NCBI GenBank assembly: GCA_002914845.1 | Contig: JXTC01000276.1 | Span: forward strand, 52,936 to 116,935 | Direction: 5' to 3' | Source of the DNA: Trema orientale | Lineage: Eukaryota; Streptophyta; Magnoliopsida; Rosales; Cannabaceae | DNA length: 64,000 bases | Shown: positions 22,193 through 31,346 of the stretch, piece by piece | How the letters are laid out: each line of letters opens with the position of its first letter | Numbering within the stretch: the stretch's first letter is position 1 | Made by a program: the position numbers and the translations under genes | Notes under the pieces: model-generated | Database searches by the model: none | What the model was told of the DNA's origin: nothing | What the model saw: the letters and a program-made list of their open reading frames with translations, nothing else

Positions 22193-22376
22193 GAATAATG
22201 CTATAGGGCACCAGTGGTGCCCAGCACCACAGTGATGTGTCAGTTTGTCACTGGTTAATCATAATTATAATTTAAGTGGGGCCCATGTGGGACCCAGTTT
22301 GTTAATTAAATCATCCAGTGACAAACAGACATGTCACTGTGGTGCTGGGCACCACTGGTGCCCCATAGCATTGCTC
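22193..22376 (+). mobile_element. Mutator-like MITE, copy 2 (184 bp), in the gene 5 promoter
   Basis: Almost identical to copy 1 along its whole 184 bp (GAATAATGCTATAGGGCACC at the left, CCCCATAGCATTGCTC at the right). Flanked by perfect 9-bp direct repeats CAAAACAAT (22184-22192 and 22377-22385). The insertion ends 81 bases before the TATA box of gene 5. The high similarity to copy 1 and intact duplication suggest a recent insertion. A 74-codon open frame within it is a by-product of the element. Confidence 0.95.
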
Positions 22377-22457
22377 CAAAACAATAAGACCAATTTGCAA
22401 TTAATACATGCAAAACCAACAATTTATTTTGCCCTTAAAACTAGACCTATTCCCCTT

Positions 22458-22465
22458 TATAAATT
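22458..22465 (+). promoter_or_regulatory. TATA box of BAHD gene 5
   Basis: TATAAATT after TTCCCCTT, 102 bases before the ATG, with the CTGATCC context also found in gene 2. Confidence 0.7.
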
Positions 22466-22559
22466 CTGATCCAGTTGAGCAAATAACACACAAGATATAT
22501 ACACATAGCAAACGACATTAGGCAATCAGCCAGATCATCTAAAGTCGAGACTCAGAAAA

Positions 22560-23870
22560 ATGAATATTGAGGTTGAATTAATCTCCAATGAGACTATCAA
22601 ACCTTCATCTCCAACCCCTGACCATCTTCGCCACTACCCACTGTCCTTCCTTGATCAATTATGTACCAAACATTATAATCCTCTAATCTTCTTCTACGAA
22701 CTAAATGGTGATCATAATATCGCTGAAATATCGAACAAGATTAAGAAGTCTTTATCGGAGGTGTTAACCCTTTACTACCCTCTAGCCGGGCGAGTCAAGA
22801 ACGACCGATTCGTTGACTGCAATGACGAGGGAGTTTACTACTCGGTAGCCCGAGTCATCTCCACGTATCATCTTTCCGATGCTATCAAGAACCCTCTCCC
22901 TAGTGAACTCTGCAAGTTCCTTCCATTTGAACTCCACCCTCTCACCGAGTTTGCCCTAGGCGTCCAGCTCAACGTCTTCGAACACGGCGGAATCGCCGTC
23001 GGCCTATGCATTTCGCACCAGCTTGCCGATGCATTATCTTGCGTCATTTTCGCCAGAACTTGGGTCGCCGTCGCTCGTGGGGAAGTGGATAGCTTACCCC
23101 GACCTGAGTTTGTTTCAGCGAGACTCTTCCCCTTTATGGATGATCCGGGTTTCAAACCAAGTGCCAACATGTCAAAGACTACCTTAACAAAGAGGTTTGT
23201 GTTTAAAGCCTCTGCCCTCGAGACTATTAGACAGAAATACGACAAAGAAAGAACAGAATGCCAGAAACGCCGGACATCGCGATATGAGGCCTTATCGGCT
23301 TTCCTATCTAGTCGTTTCGCCGCCGCAATGCGAGATGAACATTCGGCCGAATCCAAGACACTCTACGCGGCAATCCTCCCTGTCAATCTTCGTCCCAGAC
23401 TTGACCCGCCTCTTCCGGAATACTCATTCGGAAATCTCTCTCGCTGCGGCTTGACAACTTTGAGGTTTACTCCGGGCCCGGAAGAGTACAGTTATGAGAC
23501 GGTGAGGCAAATTAGAGAAGGGATAAGACAAGTGGACAAAGGTTATTTGGAAAAGGTTCAACAAGGAGAGGATTCACACATGAAATTCCTAAGGGAATAT
23601 GCGAGAAAGTTAACGAGTGAAGGAGGACAGTTGATTTCGTTTTGCTTCTCTAGTTTGTGCAGGTTTCCTCTTTATGAAGCTGACTTTGGTTGGGGCGAGC
23701 CGGTTTGGGTTAGCTCGGCTACGCTTTGTTTTAATAATTTAGTAGCTTTTATGGACACTAAAACTGGTAACGGTATAGAAGCATATATTGCATTGAAGGA
23801 TGAACACATGGCTAAGCTTGAAGCCGATCAGGACTTCCTTAAAGCCGTTAATTCTCCTGTTGGATGCTAG
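22560..23870 (+). CDS. BAHD acyltransferase, vinorine synthase-like (array gene 5)
   Basis: A complete intron-less gene of 436 residues with HQLAD at 153-157 and DFGWG at 375-379. The first half is very close to gene 1 (DCNDEGVYYSVARVIS, PLPSELCKFLPFELHPLTEFALGVQLNVFEHGGIAVGL), while the second half is more diverged. This change within one gene would fit gene conversion or a crossover between copies. The conserved SAFIW segment reads SAFLS, so the Trp is lost. N-terminus is MNIEVELISNETIKPSSPTP. The proximal promoter carries a 184-bp MITE. Expected cytosolic acyl-CoA-dependent O-acyltransferase; substrate unknown. Confidence 0.95.
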   Translation: MNIEVELISNETIKPSSPTPDHLRHYPLSFLDQLCTKHYNPLIFFYELNGDHNIAEISNKIKKSLSEVLTLYYPLAGRVKNDRFVDCNDEGVYYSVARVISTYHLSDAIKNPLPSELCKFLPFELHPLTEFALGVQLNVFEHGGIAVGLCISHQLADALSCVIFARTWVAVARGEVDSLPRPEFVSARLFPFMDDPGFKPSANMSKTTLTKRFVFKASALETIRQKYDKERTECQKRRTSRYEALSAFLSSRFAAAMRDEHSAESKTLYAAILPVNLRPRLDPPLPEYSFGNLSRCGLTTLRFTPGPEEYSYETVRQIREGIRQVDKGYLEKVQQGEDSHMKFLREYARKLTSEGGQLISFCFSSLCRFPLYEADFGWGEPVWVSSATLCFNNLVAFMDTKTGNGIEAYIALKDEHMAKLEADQDFLKAVNSPVGC

Positions 23871-24071
23871 ACATAATAGTTTTTAGTTACTAATAGTGTT
23901 AATTATGTGGAAATTGAACATTATGATATATTTATTCTTGTATGGTTATTGAGAAAAAAACTTGGTAACGTCATAATAATTATTTCTAATTTTTAGAAGA
24001 TTAATCTATTTGCGTTGTAGAAAAGAAGTGCACAGCAGATTTCGTAATTGTTTGTAATGTAATATAATATA
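23871..24071. other. 3' flank of BAHD gene 5
   Basis: A short AT-rich stretch that shows the 'ggtaac.tcataa' and 'agattaatct' words also found after genes 1 and 2, so it is conserved 3' flank. No gene. Confidence 0.4.
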
Positions 24072-24546
24072 GGGTTATTGGCGCTAGTGGTCCTGAACTC
24101 TTCACAATATAAGAGTTTGGTCCTTTAATTAAATAAATGACTTGATTACTCTTGAATTTATGTTTAAGTGACAATTTAAGTCCAAATCACTAGTACTTTT
24201 AAAATTTAGACAAAATTCTCTGCTCAGTTGGTACACATAAAATTAAAAATAAAAATTGAAAAAAAACGTAAAATTCAATTGTTAGCTATTTTATTAATTT
24301 CATTTTCTTCTTTTATCTCCCAAATTTTCTGGGACTTCTCTTTTTCAAATTTTCAACTAAAAATTTTGGAAATTTCGGATTCTAACTTAAATAGTAGTAT
24401 AGTTCTATTCAAAATTTAATGATTTTAGTGTTTAACTAAATTATCACTTAAATAAAAATTTAAGGACTAACTAGGTTATTTATTTATTTCAAGAACTAAA
24501 TTTTCGTATTTCAAAAAATTTATTAGGCCAATGATGTCATTTACTC
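24072..24546. mobile_element. Foldback MITE (475 bp)
   Basis: The first and last 110 bases or so are imperfect inverted copies (left: TTGGCGCTAGTGGTCCTGAA and later TTAATTAAATAAATGACTTG; right, reversed: CATTGGCCTAATAAATTT and AAATAAATAAATAACCTAG). Flanks are TATAATATA at 24063-24071 and 24547-24555, a 9-bp duplication, though its AT-only composition makes chance agreement possible. A 63-codon open frame inside has no family features. Confidence 0.6.
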
Positions 24547-24561
24547 TATAATATAATTGGT

Positions 24562-24643
24562 AGGTCCGATAGCTCATTTGGTCTAAAATTCGGAGTGTGA
24601 GAGGGGAAATGTTCGAATCTTAGTTACGCCTTATAATTTCATA
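24562..24643 (+). mobile_element. tRNA-like SINE fragment (82 bp) flanked by direct repeats
   Basis: Contains an A-box-like TAGCTCATTTGGTCTAAA and a B-box-like ATGTTCGAATCTTAG at tRNA spacing. Direct repeats ATAATTGGT (24553-24561 and 24644-24652) flank it. The acceptor ends do not pair, so it is not a working tRNA gene. It is best seen as a short SINE or tRNA-derived insertion right beside the foldback MITE. Confidence 0.55.
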
Positions 24644-24652
24644 ATAATTGGT

Positions 24653-25428
24653 GTGTACGATAATAGACGTTAATAACACGTCCACAACCAAACGCTTTCA
24701 TACTCTACCAGCTGCAAGTTTCATTTTCTAGTGCCGGCCGGGTTTATGTCATTTTCTAGACCAAGAAAAGCCAGTGTATGGCATTTATGACACTACGACT
24801 AATAAGTTAACGTCCCATATCCTCTGTTATCTATCTGTATATATATATTGTATGGTACTAAACCATAGTATATGTCCCTCAGGAAAAAAAAATTAGTATA
24901 CGCAATATATACTTTTATTTGTATGGGTCCCTAGCTGACAATTGATTTCGAAATATCCACACACAGAAAATTCTTCTAAAATATTCGCCGTATACGTAGT
25001 AGGCTTGTACTGAGGGCTAATGGGCTAGAGCACTCAGACTATAAATAAAAGAGAAAAAAAGGTTGCCGAAAACTTGCGCTTCACATGCATGCACGAGTAA
25101 CTTAAATAATTGCCTTAAAATTTTCATGAACTTGGTCAATTTATTTTGTTTATTTCTAAAGACTTGACTGATGAACCTGTGAAAGTATTAAAGTCAACAT
25201 TTGAAACTTAAAACAAAATAAATAATAGAAACTAATCTCTTTCGGATTAAGTTGGAGGAAAAGGACGAGCTATCAACGAGATCACGTTAAGTTATATATG
25301 GTTCAAAATATGAAATCGTACGCTATGTCCATCACAACATTTTTACATTACATTTTTTTTGTCAAGAAGTCATCCAATTTTATTAAAAATAACATTTTGC
25401 CCCCTTCCTTCCGAGATGTATTCCCCTT
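24653..25428. other. Upstream region of BAHD gene 6
   Basis: No coding or repeat feature was recognised apart from (TA) stretches near 24838. From about 25240 it resembles the gene 5 upstream region (a 'ggattaag.ttggaggaaaaggacga' word shared with 22077-22101). Confidence 0.4.
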
Positions 25429-25436
25429 TATAAGTT
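25429..25436 (+). promoter_or_regulatory. TATA box of BAHD gene 6
   Basis: TATAAGTT after TTCCCCTT, 122 bases before the ATG; same context as the gene 5 box. Confidence 0.65.
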
Positions 25437-25550
25437 CTGGTTGAATTTGGGCAAATAAAAGACCTCATATGCACATAGTCACGTATATATAACCCACGAA
25501 TTAGTCAATCAGCCAGATCACCATATCTAAAGTCGAGTCTGAGAAAAATC

Positions 25551-26855
25551 ATGAAGGTTGAGGTTGAAGTAATTTCCAATGAGATCATCAAACCTTCATC
25601 TCCAACCCCTGACCATCTTCGTCATTACCAACTATCCTTTCTTGATCAGTTATGTCCCAAAACGTACAATCCGTTAGTCTTCTTCTATGAATTAAATGGT
25701 GACCAATACCAAGATGACTACTCCAACATATCCAACAAGATTAAGAGCTCTTTATCGGAGGTCTTAACCCTTTTCTACCCTCTAGCCGGGCAAGTCAAGA
25801 ACGATCGTTTCATTGACTGTAACGACCAGGGAATTTGCTACTCAGTAGCCCGAGTCAACTCCCCGTGCCATCTTTCGGATGCCATGAAAAATCCTCTCCC
25901 TATTGAACTCTGCAAATACCTTCCCTTCGAAATCCAGCAACTCACTGAATTTTCCCTAGGCGTCCAACTCAACGTCTTTGAACACGGAGGCATTGCCATC
26001 GGCTTATGCGTTTCGCATCAGATCGCCGACGCCTTATCTTGCGTCAGGTTCGTCAAAGCTTGGGTTGCCATCACTCGTGGGGAAGGCGATCAAGTAGCGC
26101 ATCCCGAATTCGTTTCAGGGAAGCTCTTCCCGCTCACGGACGATCCCGGTTTTGATGCAACTGCTTTGGTTACCAAGAAACTTGTAACAAAGAGGTTTGT
26201 GTTTGACGCCTCTACGATTGAAAAAGTTAGGACCGAACCCTTTAAAGACCATGCTGAAGAGAAAAGGCCTTCAAGATTCGAGGCCTTATCAGCTTTCATA
26301 TTCAATCGTTTCGCAGCTGCAACCAGCGACGAATATTCTTCAGTATCGGACAATGGCTATACAATGGTTCTTCCTGTGAATCTTCGTCCCAAACATGATC
26401 CGCCGCTTCCAGAACATTCCTTTGGAAATCTTAGTCGGTGCGGCGTCGCAATCTTAAGTTCTGCCGGTGAAGAGTACGGTCATGATGCGGCGAGGCGAAT
26501 AAGGGAAGGGATAAGAAAGGTGGACATGGACTATATAAGAAAGGTGCAACAAGGAGAGGATCCACACTTGAATCTCCTTAGGGAATATGCAACAAAAGTT
26601 ATCATGAAAGGAGGACAGCATGTCTCGTTATGCTTCACTAGTTTGTGTAGGTTTCCTCTTTATGAAGCCGACTTTGGTTGGGGTGAGCCTGCTTGGGTTA
26701 GCTCAGCCTCGATGAGTTTCACCAACCTAGTAGCTTTCATGGATACTAAAAGTAATAACGGAATAGAAGCGTATATTGCATTGAAGGAGGAAGACATGGC
26801 TAAGCTTGAAGCCGATGAGGAGTTCCTTAAAGCCGTTTCTCAAGTTGGACGATAG
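25551..26855 (+). CDS. BAHD acyltransferase, vinorine synthase-like (array gene 6)
   Basis: A complete intron-less gene of 434 residues with HQIAD at 156-160 and DFGWG at 374-378. Differences from its neighbours: GRVKND reads GQVKND, the central linker is shorter (KVRTEPFKDHAEEKRPSRF), SAFIW reads SAFIF, and the usual TGNGIEAYI reads SNNGIEAYI. The N-terminus MKVEVEVISNEIIKPSSPTP matches genes 7 and 8, and the extra residues QYQDDYSN after FFYELNGD are an intermediate form of the longer insertion in genes 7-9. Expected cytosolic acyl-CoA-dependent O-acyltransferase; substrate unknown. Confidence 0.95.
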   Translation: MKVEVEVISNEIIKPSSPTPDHLRHYQLSFLDQLCPKTYNPLVFFYELNGDQYQDDYSNISNKIKSSLSEVLTLFYPLAGQVKNDRFIDCNDQGICYSVARVNSPCHLSDAMKNPLPIELCKYLPFEIQQLTEFSLGVQLNVFEHGGIAIGLCVSHQIADALSCVRFVKAWVAITRGEGDQVAHPEFVSGKLFPLTDDPGFDATALVTKKLVTKRFVFDASTIEKVRTEPFKDHAEEKRPSRFEALSAFIFNRFAAATSDEYSSVSDNGYTMVLPVNLRPKHDPPLPEHSFGNLSRCGVAILSSAGEEYGHDAARRIREGIRKVDMDYIRKVQQGEDPHLNLLREYATKVIMKGGQHVSLCFTSLCRFPLYEADFGWGEPAWVSSASMSFTNLVAFMDTKSNNGIEAYIALKEEDMAKLEADEEFLKAVSQVGR

Positions 26856-27747
26856 GCGGCTGGCTGGGGATCAATTAAGGAAAGTGAATACTATGTGGAG
26901 AAGAACCTATACATTATATGTGGGTCAGCAAAAATTAATTAGCATTTTAATATTGAAAGAAGTGAATAATATTATTACTAGGTTTTATCCGGGGAAGACT
27001 ATAATGTACTACATATATATATTATATGGTGGTCAGCAAAAAATTTATCGACTTGATTTATGATATGATCATTATCCTTTTGTATATCATGTTGTATGAT
27101 TTCTCTGTAATTTTATGTAATTAGAAGGTAAGCCTATAAGTAAGCACCAATTCTGTAAAATATATTATTATTTTAAGAAAATTGTACTCTAATTGGCTAA
27201 TAAGATTTCGAACAAATGAATAATTACAACTCATATGTCACATATACTGATATTATATAAGAGTTAAAGATCTACACAGTATAAAATGAGGATTTACTAG
27301 TATTTCTGAAAAAGAAAAATTATAAAATTGGAAAAATTATAGATTTTTTCATTTTCTATGCATGATATGCGTGGCCACTATACTTTTTCTATGCATGGCG
27401 CTGGAGAAAAATAGTCTATGCATGACATGCGGGGCCACCATACTTTCGTATTATCAAGTCAAAGATATAATTGTAACGATAACTTCTTGTCGTAATATAA
27501 ATGTACTGTGGACTCCGTCTGCAGAGATTTTCTCAAAAAGCAGAAAATAAAACACTCCCGCAAGGATTTAACGCACAGACATCTGCATATGGACAAAACG
27601 AAATGTTTGGAGAGTTAATTAATGGTTGTCTTTTAGTCTTGTGGTCTATGCACTAGTTTACACGCAATGACGTGATATGAGGTGCGACTAAAAAATATAG
27701 AACACGAAAACGTAACGTCGATCACTAATTCCTGTAGCATAATAAAT
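26856..27747. other. 3' flank of BAHD gene 6 and intergenic region
   Basis: The flank contains a doubled segment: a 'gtgaata..' word followed by 'tatatgtgggtcagcaaaa' at about 26881-26935, and again in diverged form at 26962-27045. The same flank recurs after the pseudogene at 30927. A 60-bp repeat starts at 27356 (CTATGCATGATATGCGTGGCC) and is repeated from 27416 for about 35 bases (CTATGCATGACATGCGGGGCC). No gene was seen. Confidence 0.55.
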
Positions 27748-27921
27748 GAGCAATGCTGTGGGCACTTAGGCACCACTGTGACATGTATATTTGTCATTAG
27801 ATGATTTAATTAATAAATTAGGTCCCACATAGTCCTACTTAAATTATAATTATAATTAGTCAGTGACAGACTGACACATCACTGTGGTGTTAGACATTAC
27901 CGGTGCTCTATAGCATTATTC
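27748..27921 (-). mobile_element. Mutator-like MITE, copy 4 (174 bp)
   Basis: Same family as copies 1 and 2 but inserted in the other orientation: the ATCATAATTATAATTTAAGT block is on the minus strand. Flanked by ATAATAAAT at 27739-27747 and 27922-27930. It is more diverged (GAGCAATGCTGTGGGCAC at the left end), so it is an older insertion. Confidence 0.9.
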
Positions 27922-27930
27922 ATAATAAAT

Positions 27931-28738
27931 GGTATTGGATTAATCATTTAAGAGGCTAGAGATTTATTATGATAGTATATAGGTAGAAAGTCAAAATATT
28001 GCATATTACCGCTAGACCGTAAAAATGCCGATTGGGAAAAAAAAAATAAAACAAACAAATAGAAAAATAGAAAGGTTGCCGAACATAAAATTCAAAACAG
28101 TAGAGTTGATGAGGACAAATGAAAGAAGAAAAAAAATCCAGAAAGGGCCAGTCGACTAGTTTCTTTCCTTCGATCGTTATAGTAATTTTCTAATTATTAA
28201 TCGTGCGCATTATACGCTTAATATTATATAGCTGCCTTACAAATCTCGTCGACTTAATCAATGGAAACCCTAAATTATTACCAAGTTCTACGTCAATTAC
28301 AAAATTAATCACAAAATAATGAGTCATATTCAAGTACCAACTACCACCCTTTAATAAATTAATTAAAAATGGTACCCCAAGGACTAGAAAAAAAGAAAAA
28401 AAAAAGGAGAACAAAAACATGAAAACGTCATCTCACTCTCAATAATGCAGGACGTACAAGTTAGTTGTTAGTCAGCCGCCAGAATAAACATCTGTAATTG
28501 GTCAAAACATGGTGAGAGTAAGGGGAACGTGCAATAACATTTCACGAAAAATTGATCGAGTGGTTGATGTCCCTTTATTTGGATATCAATCACAACATAA
28601 AAACTAGTTCTTATTGATCCTTTTCAGTCCTGCACAATAAAATAGCGAGTTTAATTTTCCAATAAGGAAAAGAAATTATCGAATTATTTAATCATTTATT
28701 AACTCTCTTTGCGAGGTTTCCTCCTGTATTCGTAGTTC
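27931..28738. other. Upstream region of BAHD gene 7
   Basis: From about 28068 ('ggttgccgaacataaaa..') the sequence is homologous to the upstream regions of gene 8 (38071 onward) and gene 9 (44722-44815 plus 48720 onward), including the 'agaaagggccagtcgactagtttc' and 'ctcgtcgacttaatcaatgg' blocks. This is the shared promoter of the gene 7-9 group. No other gene. Confidence 0.6.
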
Positions 28739-28746
28739 TATAAGTA
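28739..28746 (+). promoter_or_regulatory. TATA box of BAHD gene 7
   Basis: TATAAGTA after GTAGTTC, 106 bases before the ATG at 28845. The same GTAGYTCTATAAGTA context precedes gene 8. Confidence 0.65.
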
Positions 28747-28844
28747 CTACTGGTTTCAGTTGCTAATAATTATAACACCACATCTACAAAAACCAACGCA
28801 AAAGTCAATTAGAAGTAATTTTTTCAGAGTTAAAGATGAGAATA

Positions 28845-30176
28845 ATGAAGGTTGAAGTTGAAGTAATCTCCAATGAGATTATCAAACCTTCTTCTCCAAC
28901 CCCTGAACATCTTGGGCATTATGAGCTATCCTTCATTGATCAACTGAGTCCCAAAACCTACAATCCTTTAGTCTTGTTCTACGACTTAGATATTGATCAT
29001 CAAGATGAGTCCAGCATCAATGAAATATCAAACAAGATTAAGAAGTCTTTATCGGAGGTCTTAACCCTATACTACCCTCTAGCGGGGCGAGTCGAGAAGG
29101 ACCGATACGTTTACTGCAACGACGAGGGAGTTTCCTACTCAGTAGCCCTAGTCAACTCCACGTGTCATCTTTCCGATGTAATTCAGAATCCCCTCCCCAG
29201 TGAACTCTGCAACTTCCTTCCCTTTGAACTCCATGAACTCACTGAATTTGCCCTAGGCGTCCAACTCAACATCTTCCAGCATGGCGGAATCGCTGTCGGC
29301 TTATGCGTTTCACATCAGCTTGCTGATGCATTATCTTGCATCATTTTCGTCAAAACTTGGGTCGCTGTCGCTCGTGGGGAAGCTGATCGTGTAGCCCGTC
29401 CTGAATTTGTTTCGGCAAAGCTGTTTCCGTCGTTGGATGATCCCAAGTTTGATCCAAACGTCAGTATCACAAAAAAGGCGGTATCAAAGAGATTTGTGTT
29501 TGAAGCCTCTACGATTGAGGCGATTAGGTCAAAGTACGAGGAGAAAGCAAGCTGGGAAGACAAGAAACGGCCGTCAAGAGTTGAGGCCTTATCCGCTTTC
29601 ATATGGAGTCGTTTCGCGGCTTCAACCAGCGACGAACATTCTTCTGAATCCGAGAAAGTCTACTTGCTGAATCATCCTGTAAATATTCGTCCAAAACTTG
29701 ATCCGCCGCTTCCAGAACATTCTTTTGGAAACCTTTATCGGTGTGGCTACTCAATGTTCCCGTCATCCGCCTTAACTACATGTTCAAGCGAAGAGAAAGG
29801 TTATGAGGTGGTGAGGCAAATACGGGAAGGGATAAAAAAGGTGGACATGGATTTCCTGAAAATGGTGCAACAAGGACGGGACGTTCAATTGGAATTCATA
29901 ATGGAATATGCAAAAGATTTAATTATGAAAGGAGGACAATTAGTTTCGTTGAGCTTCACGAGTCTGTGTAGGTTTCCTCTTTATGATGCTGACTTTGGCT
30001 GGGGGAAGCCCAGATGGGTCAGCTCAGCCGCTTTGACTTTTAATAATGTTGTTGCTTTCATGGACACAAAAACTGGTAATGGAATAGAAGCATATATTGC
30101 ATTGAAGGAGGAACACATGACTAAGCTTGAAACCGACGAGGAGTTTCTTAAAGCCGTTTCTCCAGTTGGATGCTAG
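28845..30176 (+). CDS. BAHD acyltransferase, vinorine synthase-like (array gene 7)
   Basis: A complete intron-less gene of 443 residues, with HQLAD at 157-161 and DFGWG at 383-387 (followed by KP). An in-frame ATG at 28836 would add three residues; 28845 is preferred because it aligns with the other copies. It shares with genes 8 and 9 an Asp/Glu-rich insertion after the FYDL segment (DHQDESSIN) and a Ser-rich insertion in YSMFPSSALTT. FVDCNDEG reads YVYCNDEG here and SVARV reads SVALV, so a few otherwise constant residues have changed. Expected cytosolic acyl-CoA-dependent O-acyltransferase; substrate unknown. Confidence 0.95.
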   Translation: MKVEVEVISNEIIKPSSPTPEHLGHYELSFIDQLSPKTYNPLVLFYDLDIDHQDESSINEISNKIKKSLSEVLTLYYPLAGRVEKDRYVYCNDEGVSYSVALVNSTCHLSDVIQNPLPSELCNFLPFELHELTEFALGVQLNIFQHGGIAVGLCVSHQLADALSCIIFVKTWVAVARGEADRVARPEFVSAKLFPSLDDPKFDPNVSITKKAVSKRFVFEASTIEAIRSKYEEKASWEDKKRPSRVEALSAFIWSRFAASTSDEHSSESEKVYLLNHPVNIRPKLDPPLPEHSFGNLYRCGYSMFPSSALTTCSSEEKGYEVVRQIREGIKKVDMDFLKMVQQGRDVQLEFIMEYAKDLIMKGGQLVSLSFTSLCRFPLYDADFGWGKPRWVSSAALTFNNVVAFMDTKTGNGIEAYIALKEEHMTKLETDEEFLKAVSPVGC

Positions 30177-30400
30177 ACGTACTACTATACTTGTTATTAT
30201 GTGAAAAAAAAAAAAAAAAGCATGCTACATATGTTGGTGAATGGTGATTGAGAAAAAAAAATGGTAAATTCCTAATTATTTTAGCAGATTCATCTATGCA
30301 TGTACATTTTTTAGACACATATAGTAGTGCAGCCTTGGGTGTCCTTTCCGGGCTTGTGATGGGAATGAAAGAACTTACATATACTCGTAATAGGATTCAT
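30177..30400. other. 3' flank of BAHD gene 7
   Basis: The start resembles the flank of gene 8 (TGCTAGACGT after the stop, then a CATATGTTGGTGAATGGT word). Further on, a 'gggcttgtgatg' word matches the gene 1 and gene 2 flanks. No gene. Confidence 0.4.
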
Positions 30401-30927
30401 TATGCTTACCTAGTTGTGCAGTTTTTCTCTTTATGAAGCTATGCAGTTTTTCTCTTTCTGTTATGAAGCTGACTTTGGTTGGGGCGAGCGGGCTTGTGCT
30501 AGTCCACGGCCAGGGGGTGGAGTTACCACACGAGGTTCAGAGGGGGTAATTGCTCCCCTAAATTTTATTTTCATTATAAATAATATGTAAATTTTTTTCA
30601 AAATTAGTCTTTGTTCCATTTTAATTTAGTATTTTTCTTCCTAAACTTGTAAAATTTTAAGTACGCCCCTTAAGTTTTGAGTTAGGCGTTTTTAAAATTG
30701 AAATACATTTAATTTTTCACTTCTCTAGATTAAATTTCTGGCTTCACCATTTCTCATGGCCCTTGCTGAGTTTTACTAACCTAGTATAGCTTTCGTGGAC
30801 ACTAAAACTGGTAAAAGAATATAGCAGATATAGAAGCGCACTTATTGGGCTTGAAGGAGGAATATACGGCTTACCTTGAAGTCGCAATGAGGAGTTCCTT
30901 AAAGCCGTCTCTCCAATTGGATGTTAG
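30401..30927 (+). pseudogene. BAHD pseudogene fragment (C-terminal end, interrupted)
   Basis: Two pieces of the last quarter of a BAHD gene. The first (30401-30503) holds a damaged FTSLCRFPLYEADFGWGE region with an internal repeat of the GCAGTTTTTCTCTTT word. The second (about 30762-30927) holds SFTNLVAFVDTKTGK.. to the terminal KAVSPIGC codons with frameshifts and a stop at 30925. Between them lie about 258 bases of unrelated AT-rich sequence starting with CCACGGCCAGGGGGTGGAG, an unclassified insertion. The 3' flank (GGCGGCTGGCTGGGGAT and later TGTTGGTCAGCACAAAATTT) matches that of gene 6, so this fragment descends from a gene 6 relative. Confidence 0.85.
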
Positions 30928-31153
30928 GCGGCTGGCTGGGGATAAGTTAATAAGAAAAGCGAATAATATTGCTATAGGTCTTACGTGGAGAAGATCATTA
31001 ATGTACCACGTATTATATGTTGGTCAGCACAAAATTTAGTGACTTGATTTATTATATGAACAAATATCTGTTTGTCTTACGTGTAATAGTTTTCTATGTG
31101 TAATTTGCACTTGTAACTAAGCGCCAATTCTGTAAAATATGACTCTTAAGAAA

Positions 31154-31337
31154 GGGCAATGCTATGGGACACCAGTGGTGTCCAGCACCACAGTGACATG
31201 TCTGTTTGTCACTGGATGATTTAACTAATAAATTGGGTCCCACATGGGGTTCCACTTAAATTATAATTGTGATTAGCCAGTAACAGACTGACACATCACT
31301 GTGGTGCTGGACACCACTGTGCCCTATAGCATTATTC
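31154..31337 (-). mobile_element. Mutator-like MITE, copy 3 (184 bp)
   Basis: Same family in the orientation of copy 4. Left end GGGCAATGCTATGGGACACC, right end CCCTATAGCATTATTC. Flanked by perfect 9-bp repeats CTTAAGAAA (31145-31153 and 31338-31346). Same 184-bp length as copies 1 and 2. Confidence 0.93.
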
Positions 31338-31346
31338 CTTAAGAAA

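Noticed and set aside
22245..22469. A 74-codon frame upstream of gene 5
   Set aside because: It starts inside the 184-bp MITE and runs into the promoter of gene 5; the MITE copies at other sites do not preserve it.
24562..24643. A functional tRNA gene
   Set aside because: A- and B-box-like words are present, but the acceptor stem does not pair and direct repeats flank it, so it is tRNA-derived.
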